Assembly (NCBI GenBank): GCA_947630815.1
Contig: CANRJD010000009.1
Coordinates: 1 to 37,156, forward strand
From: an uncultured Akkermansia sp.
GTDB taxonomy: Bacteria > Verrucomicrobiota > Verrucomicrobiia > Verrucomicrobiales > Akkermansiaceae
Direction: 5' to 3'
Length of the DNA: 37,156 nucleotides
Position 1 is the stretch's first letter, and every line of letters starts with the position of its first letter. The notes under the pieces were generated by a model, which saw nothing but the letters and a program-made list of their open reading frames with translations, did no database searches and was not told the DNA's origin. Of this stretch, positions 23,009 to 31,458 are shown piece after piece. The position numbers and the translations under genes were made by a program.

Positions 23009-25765
23009 ATGATGGATCGGATGGACAGCGAGGGGTTTGGCCTGTGGGGCGGTGAAATGCCGCGAGCTACCTGGCCGACGCGATTGGCTGGCGGAGTGCT
23101 CGCGGCACTGGGGGTGTTACTCATGTTGGCGCTGCTAACATACCAATCTGCCGAGGTAGGCTGGGATGCCCTGCGTCCTACCGGGCAGACAGAGCAAGAG
23201 GGCTGCAGCAATTGGTTGGGAGGCGTGGGACTTTACACCGCGGCCATTCTCTATTGGCTGTTGGGCGCGGGAGCATTATACGGAGCCATCCTGCTGCAGG
23301 TGCCCGCTTGGGACATGATGCTTTACCCCATGGCAAGGCGACGTGGGCAATGGATTGCGTTTATTGTTATGCTCATAACCTTAAGTTGGGCTATGGCTGT
23401 TCAGCCTTGGATGCTCAATGAATGGACACAGCGGCTCGGGCTGCGTAGTTCAGGCGGTTGGATCGGGTATTTGGGGGGAAACAGCATGCTGGAGTCAGTC
23501 ATGGGCATATACTGGGCGTTGGAATTGCTCATCTTGGTGCATGCCGTGGCACTTGTCTACTTGGCACGTCTCACGCCTAAGGCGCTCTACAGGGCTGAAA
23601 AGCAGGAATTGTACGATTTAATTGCCCATTGGCGCGAGAAACGCCAGCGTGCTCGCGAACGCAAAGAGAGAGAAGCGTTGTCATGGCGACTTGAAGGTGA
23701 GGAAGAGACAGCCCCGATGCCGCGCGGACAGACGCAAAGCAAATTGCCTTTGCAGATGCCTGTCAACGCGCAATCTGAACCGCCTGCCGAGTCTGATCTT
23801 GAGCGTCCTCTCTCTCGCGAACCGGAGGAGCGGCAGCAGACAAGGACTCGCGATCGCGTGGACGAGAGACCGAATCATGCGCCAAGCCCGCGGCGCAAAT
23901 CTGCACGGAGGGCAGGGGGTGAGAATCTATTGGACCTGAGCGATGATGCAGATGACGATGGCCCCTTGAACTTCCATACACCCCCTCACGAAGAGGATGA
24001 GGTGGAACGAGACGATGATGTTCCGGAATCCGACTTGAGTACCCGAGCCTCCGTTCGGCATTCGGACGATGAAAAGATAACTCGCAAACCGGCGCCGAGG
24101 AAAAACGCCCCCGCACCCGCCCCAAAAAACAAGGGGGTGCTTCACCCCACAAGGAAGGAGTTGAAAGATTATCCGCTGCCATCATACGAGCTGCTTAATT
24201 ACGAACCGATTTCAGAAGCAGCCCGAGAGCTGGCTCGCGAGGAAATGCACGAAACCCAGACTCTAATTATCGACACGCTGGAATCTTTCAATATTCCCGT
24301 GCAACCAGGGGAAATCACTCGAGGACCCAGCGTCACTCGCTACGAATTTTCGGTTCCCCGAGGTCAGTCTGTGAAAGCTGTGGCCGGTAAGAGCAAAGAT
24401 ATCATGGCTGCTACGCAAAGCACCTCAGTGAACATCCTTGCCCCGATACCCGGCAAATCCACGGTGGGTGTAGAGCTGGAAAACACGGTCAAGGAACCGG
24501 TATATCTGCGTGAGTTGCTCCAGTCTCCAGAATTCCATAACCCCAAGTTACGTATCCCCGTGGCGCTCGGCAAAGATGTGTATGGTAACCCTGTCATCGG
24601 CGATCTGGCGGCTATGCCACATGTTCTCGTTGCCGGGTCCACCGGTTCCGGCAAATCAGTTTGCATCAACAGCATGCTCGTCTCTTTCCTCTACAAGTTT
24701 CGCCCGGATGAGTTGCGACTCGTACTCGTGGATCCGAAAGTGGTCGAGATGCAACCTTACAAGAAGTTGCCGCATCTTGCCGTCCCCGTTGTCACAGACC
24801 CCACGCGGGTAATCAGCGCACTGCGCTGGGCCGTCAACGAGATGGAACACCGCTACAAGCTCTTTAGTAAAATGGGCGTACGTAATCTGGAGGATTACAA
24901 TAATCTGCCCCCGGATGCCCAACCGGTGGATGCCGATGAGGAGGAAGCGTGTGGTCAGGAAAACTCGGGTGCAGCTGATGCGATTGTGCGTGATGTCGAG
25001 GAGTCTCAAGGCTTCGATCTGCCCCCCGATGACGGTCAAGGGGAACTTGATTTCGAGGACGATGGATCCATCCCTACCCGCCTCCCTTACATCGTTATCG
25101 TCATCGATGAGTTGGCTGACCTCATGATGCAAGTGAAACAGGATTTGGAGATATATATTGGACGTCTCACGCAGAAGGCGCGCGCAGCCGGGTTGCACCT
25201 CATCGTTGCCACTCAATCTCCTCGTGCCCAAGTCGTTACAGGTATTATCAAAACTAATTTGCCTTCGCGCGTGGCATTGAAAGTATCAAGTCAACTGGAT
25301 TCGCGGGTTATCCTCGATGAAGGAGGAGCCGAAAACCTGCTCGGCAAAGGTGACCTGCTCTATCTCCCCCCCGGCGGGCCAAGCAAGATGGCGCGTGCTC
25401 AGGGCGCCTTTGTCTCCGACGCGGAAATAGCCTCAATCATCAGTCATTGTGCCTCTCACGCGCGCCAGAATTTTGTGCAGAGCGCCGCTGCGGCCATCAA
25501 CAACGCGGAGGGCGAGGCAGATACCCCAAAATCCTCGCCGCGATCCGGAGGCAATGGTTCCGGCGGAGATGACGAGGAACTCTACACCCGCTGCGTTAAT
25601 CTCGTTATCAACGAGCGCAAAGCCAGCACGTCCCTGCTCCAGCGGCGTTTCTCCATAGGCTATGGCAAGGCAGCCAAAATGATTGATATGATGGAGGAGC
25701 GCGGAGTCATCTCCCCGGCAGGAGGGGCGAACAGGGCGCGCGAAGTGCTTGTGGACAAGCCATAG
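23009..25765 (+). CDS. ftsK: DNA translocase FtsK/SpoIIIE
   Basis: The 918-aa protein couples chromosome segregation to septation. Four membrane segments occupy residues about 25-195. A charged, Pro/Arg/Asp-rich linker runs to about 395. The alpha/beta motor follows, with Walker A GSTGSGKS (543-550, K549) and Walker B VIVIDE (696-701). The C-terminal gamma winged helix contains NLVINERKASTSLLQRRF and YGKAAKMIDMMEERG, which recognises KOPS-type polar sequences and XerD. Before Walker B lies an acidic insertion of roughly 60 residues. GGAAAGG stands just before ATG 23009; ATG 23012 and 23021 are equally possible. A short out-of-frame ORF begins at 22990. Confidence 0.95.
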   Translation: MMDRMDSEGFGLWGGEMPRATWPTRLAGGVLAALGVLLMLALLTYQSAEVGWDALRPTGQTEQEGCSNWLGGVGLYTAAILYWLLGAGALYGAILLQVPAWDMMLYPMARRRGQWIAFIVMLITLSWAMAVQPWMLNEWTQRLGLRSSGGWIGYLGGNSMLESVMGIYWALELLILVHAVALVYLARLTPKALYRAEKQELYDLIAHWREKRQRARERKEREALSWRLEGEEETAPMPRGQTQSKLPLQMPVNAQSEPPAESDLERPLSREPEERQQTRTRDRVDERPNHAPSPRRKSARRAGGENLLDLSDDADDDGPLNFHTPPHEEDEVERDDDVPESDLSTRASVRHSDDEKITRKPAPRKNAPAPAPKNKGVLHPTRKELKDYPLPSYELLNYEPISEAARELAREEMHETQTLIIDTLESFNIPVQPGEITRGPSVTRYEFSVPRGQSVKAVAGKSKDIMAATQSTSVNILAPIPGKSTVGVELENTVKEPVYLRELLQSPEFHNPKLRIPVALGKDVYGNPVIGDLAAMPHVLVAGSTGSGKSVCINSMLVSFLYKFRPDELRLVLVDPKVVEMQPYKKLPHLAVPVVTDPTRVISALRWAVNEMEHRYKLFSKMGVRNLEDYNNLPPDAQPVDADEEEACGQENSGAADAIVRDVEESQGFDLPPDDGQGELDFEDDGSIPTRLPYIVIVIDELADLMMQVKQDLEIYIGRLTQKARAAGLHLIVATQSPRAQVVTGIIKTNLPSRVALKVSSQLDSRVILDEGGAENLLGKGDLLYLPPGGPSKMARAQGAFVSDAEIASIISHCASHARQNFVQSAAAAINNAEGEADTPKSSPRSGGNGSGGDDEELYTRCVNLVINERKASTSLLQRRFSIGYGKAAKMIDMMEERGVISPAGGANRAREVLVDKP

Positions 25766-25789
25766 CATATTCATCTAAATAAGTTTTTC

Positions 25790-25818
25790 TTGACTTTATC
25801 TGGTGCATAGGCTACCGT
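25790..25818 (+). promoter_or_regulatory. Promoter of fabF
   Basis: TTGACT (25790-25795), a 17-nt spacer and TACCGT (25813-25818). ATG 25830 is 11 nt beyond the -10 box, so the leader would be about 4 nt. Confidence 0.6.
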
Positions 25819-25829
25819 GTCGTTGTACC

Positions 25830-27086
25830 ATGAAAGACCGACGAATTGTCATCACAGGCATTGGCGCGCTTTCCCCTCTTGGCAACAGTGCCGCCGATAC
25901 ATGGGAAGCCATGAAACACGGGAAGTGCGGTATCGGGCGCATCGAGAGTCTGGAAGGCGTGGAAAATTTCCCTGTGCAAATAGCCGGCGAGGTTAAAGGG
26001 TTTGACCCTGTTCCATATTTCTTAAAAGATCCGAAAGCCGTGCGCCGTTGTGACCGCTTTGAGCAGCTTGCTATGGCTGCCACCGTCATGGCGATGCAGG
26101 ATGCCGGTCTTGATCCCGAAAAAGTTGATCGCAATCGCGTTGGTGTGATGATCGGTTCAGGTATCGGTGGCTTGGGAATTCACGGACAGAACTGCGAGCT
26201 GTTGATTAAATCCGGCATGCGCCGCGTTTCCCCTTTCTGTATTCCCTACATGATCACCAACATGGCCAGCGGTATGGTGAGTATCGAGTTTGGCTTTGGA
26301 GGTCCTAATATGAGTATTTCGACGGCTTGCGCCACCTCAAACCACTCCATCGGCGAGGCTTGGCGCATCATGAAATTTGGAGATGCGGATGTGATGATTT
26401 GCGGCGGCGCGGAGGCTTCTATCCTTCCCATCGGCATCGCCGGGTTCGCCAATATGAAAGCTCTTTCTACCCGCAACGATGACCCCGCCACGGCCTCCCG
26501 TCCCTACGATATCGATCGCGACGGTTTTGTGATGGGTGAGGGCGCCGGTGTCGTTGTATTGGAAACGCTGGAGCATGCGCAAGCGCGCGGGGCACACATA
26601 TTGGCAGAACTGGTAGGGTATGGGCTGAGTGCGGATGGCTACCACCTGACTTCTCCTATGCCTGAGGGTGAAGGAGCCGCACGCTGCATGCAGATGGCCT
26701 TGGATCACGCCGGTTTACGTCCGGAAGAGGTTGATTACGTCAACACGCACGGCACCTCCACTCACCTAGGCGATATCTGCGAGGTGAAAGCCATCAAGCA
26801 AACTTTCGGCGATTACGCGAAAAATGGTCTTGTTGTGAGCTCCACAAAATCTATGACTGGTCATTTGCTGGGCGCTGCCGGGGGTATTGAGCTGCTCGCT
26901 TGCATTATGACGATCCGTGACAACTTTGTTCCGCCCACTATTAATGTCTTCCACCAAGATCCTGAGTGTGACTTGGACGTTTGCGCCAACGTCGGCCGCA
27001 AGCACACAGTCAACGTCGCTCTCAGCAACTCTTTCGGCTTCGGTGGCCACAACGCCTCACTCGTTGTGAAGCGTTTTGCTGATTAA
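25830..27086 (+). CDS. fabF: 3-oxoacyl-ACP synthase II
   Basis: The 418-aa condensing enzyme extends fatty acyl chains with malonyl-ACP. Catalytic C167 lies in STACATSN, H307 in NTHGTSTHLGD, K340 in STKSMTGH, and H345 follows. The closing motif NSFGFGGHNASLV is present. Most FabF proteins have ACATG where this one has ACATS. The acpP gene, the usual upstream neighbour, is not here. ATG 25830 is chosen because the in-frame GTG at 25803 lies inside the promoter. Confidence 0.95.
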   Translation: MKDRRIVITGIGALSPLGNSAADTWEAMKHGKCGIGRIESLEGVENFPVQIAGEVKGFDPVPYFLKDPKAVRRCDRFEQLAMAATVMAMQDAGLDPEKVDRNRVGVMIGSGIGGLGIHGQNCELLIKSGMRRVSPFCIPYMITNMASGMVSIEFGFGGPNMSISTACATSNHSIGEAWRIMKFGDADVMICGGAEASILPIGIAGFANMKALSTRNDDPATASRPYDIDRDGFVMGEGAGVVVLETLEHAQARGAHILAELVGYGLSADGYHLTSPMPEGEGAARCMQMALDHAGLRPEEVDYVNTHGTSTHLGDICEVKAIKQTFGDYAKNGLVVSSTKSMTGHLLGAAGGIELLACIMTIRDNFVPPTINVFHQDPECDLDVCANVGRKHTVNVALSNSFGFGGHNASLVVKRFAD

Positions 27087-27112
27087 TCTGCCGCAGTCAC
27101 TCATTTTACCCC

Positions 27113-27592
27113 ATGCTGCACCGCTTTATTACGGCCCTGAAGCTTCGCGCGGAGGACTTGATGCAACGCGGGGCGAAGGACGGTTTCCTGCTGCGCTGGG
27201 CCGCGTTAAGTTTTGGGGTTTTGGCGACGGTTGTGGTGTTGCAGGCGCTGCGAGTATTCCGTTTGCTGGATGAAGTTCAGCTGGTGGTATTGGCCGGGCA
27301 TCCCTTTTACCTGAGCGCTCAAGATGCTCAAATATCCCTGCTTTCTCCGGCCGGACAATTTGGACTGTGCGTGTTGATTACGTTCTATTTTGGGGGCGTG
27401 CTCATGCTGCAGCGGCATCCGGGTCGTCGCACACACATCTGCCTTCTGGCCCTCGTTGTTCTTGGCCTGCCGGGGCTGCTTTGCGTGCTTTGGCACGGTG
27501 TGCTATATGTGAGCCAAGCGCTTGCTTGTATCCTATTGCTCTGGGTCATTTTGGTGCCCGCTGCCATACTTTATCGCCGTTGCCATTCATGA
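27113..27592 (+). CDS. Small membrane protein of unknown function
   Basis: I do not recognise the family. The 159-aa protein has a short amphipathic N-terminus (MLHRFITALKLRAEDLMQRG), then hydrophobic segments at about residues 28-48, 84-100, 108-127 and 132-152, with loops rich in Arg and His (LQRHPGRRTH). Four membrane helices seem likely. It lies 26 nt after fabF and overlaps recR by ATGA, so it is probably co-transcribed and coupled with recR. A role in lipid or DNA metabolism cannot be inferred. Confidence 0.75.
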   Translation: MLHRFITALKLRAEDLMQRGAKDGFLLRWAALSFGVLATVVVLQALRVFRLLDEVQLVVLAGHPFYLSAQDAQISLLSPAGQFGLCVLITFYFGGVLMLQRHPGRRTHICLLALVVLGLPGLLCVLWHGVLYVSQALACILLLWVILVPAAILYRRCHS

Positions 27593-28200
27593 ACCCGCAG
27601 GATTATCCACCCGATGTGCGCGAGCTCATCGATTGTCTCTCCCGTATGCCAGGCACTGGACGGCGCACGGCGGAAAGACTGGCCCTGTGGTTTCTTTTAC
27701 GTGCAGGAGAGAATGCCCCGCGCATAGCTCAAGCCATTACCCGCGCCGTAGAAAACACCGCTACCTGCTCCAACTGCGGTTTTTTTGCGCCGCGTGGCGA
27801 ACTTTGTGCCGCATGTAGTGATCCCACCCGCGACTCATCTATCATCTGCGTGGTCGAGTATGCCACAGATGTTTTGCCCATTGAACGCAGTGGCTCTTTC
27901 CGGGGCCTTTACCATTGTCTCGGCGGCAAAATCTCGCCACTAGACGGTATTCTGCCCGAGCATCTTTCCATCGATCCACTCGTGCACCGCGTCAAGAACC
28001 ATCCGGACTGTGAGGTCATTCTGGCTGTGGGCAACGATGTTGAGGGGGAGGCTACCGCTCTGTACCTCACCGACTGCCTCGCTGAGTTCCCCTGCCGCAT
28101 CTCCCGCCTTGCTCAAGGCATGCCTGCCGGCGCCGGACTTTCCCAAGCGGATGCCATCACTGTGATGCATGCTTTGAACGGGCGCGTAAGCCTGCGCTGA
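27589..28200 (+). CDS. recR: Recombination mediator RecR
   Basis: The 203-aa protein acts with RecF and RecO to load RecA on gapped DNA. It shows the N-terminal helix-hairpin-helix (LSRMPGTGRRTAERLALWLL-like), a four-cysteine zinc finger (CSNCG and CAAC, about residues 59-76) and a Toprim domain with ICVVEYATDVLPIE and LAVGNDVEGEATALYL. The C-terminal Walker B-like part follows. The ATGA overlap with the previous gene fixes the start. The usual upstream neighbours dnaX and ybaB are absent. Confidence 0.95.
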   Translation: MNPQDYPPDVRELIDCLSRMPGTGRRTAERLALWFLLRAGENAPRIAQAITRAVENTATCSNCGFFAPRGELCAACSDPTRDSSIICVVEYATDVLPIERSGSFRGLYHCLGGKISPLDGILPEHLSIDPLVHRVKNHPDCEVILAVGNDVEGEATALYLTDCLAEFPCRISRLAQGMPAGAGLSQADAITVMHALNGRVSLR

Positions 28201-28384
28201 TTTCGTGGCTAAACCAACCATATGACATGGCTGGGACGGAAGAGGTTTCAGTACTCAGTAGCACGTAAAGTTTTATGGATTTGCCCAAAAATCGCCAACT
28301 TCTGCCATTATCATGCTTCCCGCCCATGAAATACATTTTCTTGGGACGGATGTGCTCGAAGACCTAAATAATTGCTCTTTATGC

Positions 28385-28413
28385 TTGACTTGAAACTCAG
28401 GAAAATGTATTCT
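28385..28413 (+). promoter_or_regulatory. Promoter of the DUF362/polyferredoxin pair
   Basis: TTGACT (28385-28390), a 17-nt spacer and TATTCT (28408-28413). ATG 28423 is 9 nt beyond the -10 box, with no Shine-Dalgarno site, so a leaderless or near-leaderless mRNA is predicted. Confidence 0.75.
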
Positions 28414-28422
28414 GTTAGCATC

Positions 28423-29349
28423 ATGCAACGAAGAGACTTCATTAAGCTTGGTTTCGCTGTGGGTGCAGGTTTTTCCCTCAAGACCCTCAGCGGATTGTTT
28501 CCGGTGGCGTACGCGGATGAGGTGCCCGCTTCCACTGGTACGCCGGCCTTGGTAGCCGTACGAGGCGGAGATCGCGTGGCCATGCTGGATGCTGCACTGG
28601 CCGCGCTCGGTGGCATTGCAGCTTTTGTTAAGCCTGGACAGAGCGTTGTTATCAAGCCCAACTGCGGCTGGGATAAAGGACCTGAACTGAGTGCCAACAC
28701 TCATCCTTCTCTGGTGGGGCACATGGTGAAGCTCTGCAAGCAGGCCGGCGCCTCTAAGGTCGTGGTGTTTGACCATACCTGCGACAACTGGCAGCTCTCC
28801 TACCGTAACAGCGGTATCCAGGATGCCGTGGAAGCAGCTGGAGGCGAAATGATCAGCGGAGCTGATGAGAGTCTGTACCGCGATCATGATAATCCTGCAG
28901 CCCGCAATCTCAAACATGCCAAAGTACATTCTGCCATCTTGGATTCGGACGTCTTTATCAACATGCCTGTACTCAAACATCACGGCGGCGCCCGCATGAC
29001 TGCCTGCATGAAGAATGCCATGGGTCTCGTTTGGGATCGCGGCTTTTTCCACAGCCATGATTTGCATCAATGCATTGCTGACAGTGTTCTGCTTCGTCGA
29101 GCTGATCTGAATGTGCTGGATGCCTATGCTCCCATGTTGCGCAACGGTCCTAAGGGAAAAGATGCCAACGACCTGATTCATACGCAGGCTTTACTGGCCG
29201 GTACGGATATTGTGGCAGTGGATGCTGCGGCGTCCAAGTTGCTGGGCAACGCCGATGGAGATGTCCGCCACATTGATTTAGCCGCCTCCATGGGGCTGGG
29301 TGAAAAGGATCTTACCAAAGTAAACATCCGTCGCATCTCTCTTGCCTGA
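28423..29349 (+). CDS. Tat-exported DUF362 protein
   Basis: The 308-aa protein begins MQRRDFIKLGFAVGAGFSL, a twin-arginine signal with an RRDFIK core, so it is probably folded in the cytoplasm, perhaps with a cofactor, before export. The mature part fits DUF362: VVIKPNCGWDKG, HPSLVGHMVKLCKQAGASKVVVFD, then NMPVLKHHGGARMTACMKNAMGLVWD and DIVAVDAAASKLLG. DUF362 proteins often occur beside ferredoxins, but their reaction is unknown. The promoter excludes the upstream in-frame start at 28372. The polyferredoxin gene begins 5 nt later and is probably the redox partner. Confidence 0.9.
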   Translation: MQRRDFIKLGFAVGAGFSLKTLSGLFPVAYADEVPASTGTPALVAVRGGDRVAMLDAALAALGGIAAFVKPGQSVVIKPNCGWDKGPELSANTHPSLVGHMVKLCKQAGASKVVVFDHTCDNWQLSYRNSGIQDAVEAAGGEMISGADESLYRDHDNPAARNLKHAKVHSAILDSDVFINMPVLKHHGGARMTACMKNAMGLVWDRGFFHSHDLHQCIADSVLLRRADLNVLDAYAPMLRNGPKGKDANDLIHTQALLAGTDIVAVDAAASKLLGNADGDVRHIDLAASMGLGEKDLTKVNIRRISLA

Positions 29350-29354
29350 GCCGT

Positions 29355-31103
29355 ATGTGGCGATTTGCACGCATTTTCTGCGCCTCGGTAGTGGGACTGC
29401 TTTTCGTGTGGGGCTTTATCAACCTGCACAATGCTGCACCTGCTGATTGGGAGCATTTCGTTGAGCGCATCCAACTGGTTCCTGCGCTGCTCGGTTCGGT
29501 GAGCGGTGTGGCGTGGGCGCTTGTCATTCTGGTGCTGCTTTTGGCGCTCACACTCGTCTTCGGACGCGTGTATTGCTCTTTTCTCTGCCCGCTCGGCATC
29601 GCGCAGGATATCGTCATCCGCCTGCGCCGCATCACGGATCGTCTGCGCGGTAAGAAACCGACGGGGCCCGGCCGTCGTTACGCACCGCCGGTGCCTTACG
29701 TACGCTACGTCGTTCTGACGCTCGTGATAGTCAGCTCTCTGTTTCTGGGGGCAGTTGTGCTGGCGTGGTTGGATCCCTACAGCATAGCCGGGCGATTTCT
29801 GAGCGGCATCGTGAATCCTCTGGCAGCGGAGCTGACCAATGCGGCAGTGGGAGAACAAGTAACAGCCCCGGCCTGGGGACGCTATGGCTGGCTGCTGTTG
29901 CTTGTGGGCGGGATGTTCCTGTTGCCGCTCATTTTGGCGTGGTGGCGCGGGCGCCTGTACTGCAATACACTCTGCCCCGTGGGCGCGCTGCTTGGCATAC
30001 TCTCCCGCCGTCCCCTGATGCGCATCGGCATGGATCCCAACGGCTGCGTACGCTGTGCTGCCTGTGTACGCGCCTGCAAAGCTCAGTGCATTGATCTGAA
30101 GACCTACCGCGTCGATACCTCGCGCTGCATAAATTGCTACGACTGCATCAGCGCCTGCGAGCACGGTTTGCGTCCGCATCTCGTCAACCCTTTCCGCTCG
30201 CCCGGTTCGGAGTTCTCGCCCGCGCCTCCAAAGAGGGACACGCGTGAAAAGATGCCGGCGGACAATTCTCGTCGCGCTTTCATGGGGCTTCTGGCGGCAG
30301 GTTTGCCTGTGGTTGCTGCATCACCTGCCATTGCAGCAGGAAGCGAGGAAGGTGAAGGCAATACGGCCCTTGCTACTTCTCCACCTGGCAGCGTCGGGGT
30401 GTCGCGCTTCCTGAGTCACTGTACGGGCTGCGGACTGTGTATAACCGCCTGCCCCACGCACGTATTGCAACCCTCTACACTTCAGTATGGGTTTTCCGGC
30501 TTTTTGAAACCCTATCTGGACTTCACCAAAGGCTTTTGCAACTTCGATTGCACTGCCTGCAGCTCTGTGTGCCCGGTGGGTGCCATTTTGCCCATCTCCC
30601 GTTCAGAAAAGCAACGCACGCAGATTGCTCTGGCCTCCTTTCATTCAGAACGCTGCATCGTACACTGCCACCAAACCGAGTGTGGCGCCTGCACCGAACA
30701 CTGTCCCACCAAGGCTTTGAGCACCTTTGAGGGCAAGGTTCCCTCGTGCAAGGCGGATGTTTGCATAGCCTGCAATGCCTGCGTAGAGGTCTGCCCACAA
30801 CATGCCATCTCTCTCGTCTCGGATGGTAAGGAGGGAATGCACGCTACGATAGATCGCGCCAAATGCATCGCCTGCGGCAAGTGTGCACGAGTCTGCCCCT
30901 CTGGCGCCATGACGAGCAAACGACTGTTGGTGCCCATACTGGATGAAAAGTTGTGCATTGGCTGTGGCGCTTGTTCTTATGCCTGCCCGGTGCGACCGGA
31001 ACGCGCCATGCAAATCACCCCGCGCAGTCGCCACCTCACTGCTGAGGTACTCCGCGAGAAACCTGCGGAAAATCCTGTGAGTACCGACGATTTTCCTTTC
31101 TAA
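29355..31103 (+). CDS. NapH-NapG-like membrane polyferredoxin fusion with internal Tat signal
   Basis: The first half of this 582-aa protein resembles NapH: four or five membrane segments with the paired motifs CSFLCPLG and CNTLCPVG, then two CxxCxxCxxxC clusters (CVRCAACVRAC, CINCYDCISAC). At residues 305-310, SRRAFM opens a second signal-like stretch with a hydrophobic core ending near AIAAG, a twin-arginine signal inside the chain. The second half resembles NapG, with CTGCGLCITACP, CNFDCTACSSVCP, a cysteine-rich CGACTEHCP region, CIACNACVEVCP, CIACGKCARVCP and CIGCGACSYACP. About eight [4Fe-4S] sites are expected. It probably moves electrons from the quinone pool to a periplasmic partner such as the DUF362 protein; no nitrate reductase is present. 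Confidence 0.88.
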   Translation: MWRFARIFCASVVGLLFVWGFINLHNAAPADWEHFVERIQLVPALLGSVSGVAWALVILVLLLALTLVFGRVYCSFLCPLGIAQDIVIRLRRITDRLRGKKPTGPGRRYAPPVPYVRYVVLTLVIVSSLFLGAVVLAWLDPYSIAGRFLSGIVNPLAAELTNAAVGEQVTAPAWGRYGWLLLLVGGMFLLPLILAWWRGRLYCNTLCPVGALLGILSRRPLMRIGMDPNGCVRCAACVRACKAQCIDLKTYRVDTSRCINCYDCISACEHGLRPHLVNPFRSPGSEFSPAPPKRDTREKMPADNSRRAFMGLLAAGLPVVAASPAIAAGSEEGEGNTALATSPPGSVGVSRFLSHCTGCGLCITACPTHVLQPSTLQYGFSGFLKPYLDFTKGFCNFDCTACSSVCPVGAILPISRSEKQRTQIALASFHSERCIVHCHQTECGACTEHCPTKALSTFEGKVPSCKADVCIACNACVEVCPQHAISLVSDGKEGMHATIDRAKCIACGKCARVCPSGAMTSKRLLVPILDEKLCIGCGACSYACPVRPERAMQITPRSRHLTAEVLREKPAENPVSTDDFPF

Positions 31104-31112
31104 CCATATTTG

Positions 31113-31309
31113 ATGCACAAGTCGTGCGCTGCATCACCGAAGCTGTCCAGGGGGCTGTCTCGGCGCTATGTGTGTTTGGTCATGCGTTGCCTGAACGGCG
31201 AAGGTATAAAAAAGATCGTGAGCTGGGAATTAAATGGATGAGGGCGGCAGCCGTCAAGGGACAATTCTTTGCATTCGATGAATTGCGCAAGCTTACTGGA
31301 GGCAAATAA
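31113..31309 (+). pseudogene. Frameshifted Sel1-repeat remnant
   Basis: Two overlapping frames together read as a Sel1 repeat. The frame from ATG 31113 gives MRCLNGEGIKK near its end and stops at 31241. The other frame continues KKDRELGIKWMRAAAVKG and stops at 31309. The switch falls in a run of six A (31208-31213); one extra A would join them into LNGEGIKKDRELGIKW, the normal Sel1 pattern. It could be a decayed gene, a sequencing error or a slippage site. It is too short for a full Sel1 protein. Confidence 0.55.
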
Positions 31310-31384
31310 TCGCCCCCTTCATGGAGCCTCGCCGAGTTCTCTTACCTATTTAGGCATCGCAGGTGTCGGACGGATTGTTGATAG

Positions 31385-31410
31385 CAACTCATTTTCTAAT
31401 GCGTTTGCCC
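31385..31410. repeat. Isolated repeat hairpin, degraded
   Basis: AACTCATT followed by TTCT and AATGCGTTTGCCC is a decayed copy of the GGCAAACGCATT/AATGCGTTTGCC hairpin, intact only on the right arm. It lies just before the Sel1 promoter; 31310-31384 shows nothing else. Confidence 0.55.
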
Positions 31411-31419
31411 TTATTCTCG

Positions 31420-31448
31420 TGGACAAGCTGAGAAAATTGTGCTAAAAA
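31420..31448 (+). promoter_or_regulatory. Promoter of the sel1-queG-yugP cluster
   Basis: TGGACA (31420-31425), a 17-nt spacer and TAAAAA (31443-31448), ending 10 nt before ATG 31459. The TGGACA box is the same as in the promoter at 16487. Confidence 0.5.
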
Positions 31449-31458
31449 TGCCGTTGGT

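Noticed and set aside
22990..23055. Short upstream ORF overlapping the ftsK start
   Set aside because: It has 21 codons, is out of frame with ftsK, and shows no regulatory composition or Shine-Dalgarno site; probably chance.
28340..28355. Sigma-54 promoter (TTGGGACGGATGTGC resembles the -24/-12 pattern)
   Set aside because: The -24 core has GGGACG rather than GGCACG, the -12 part is poor, and a good sigma-70 type promoter lies just downstream.
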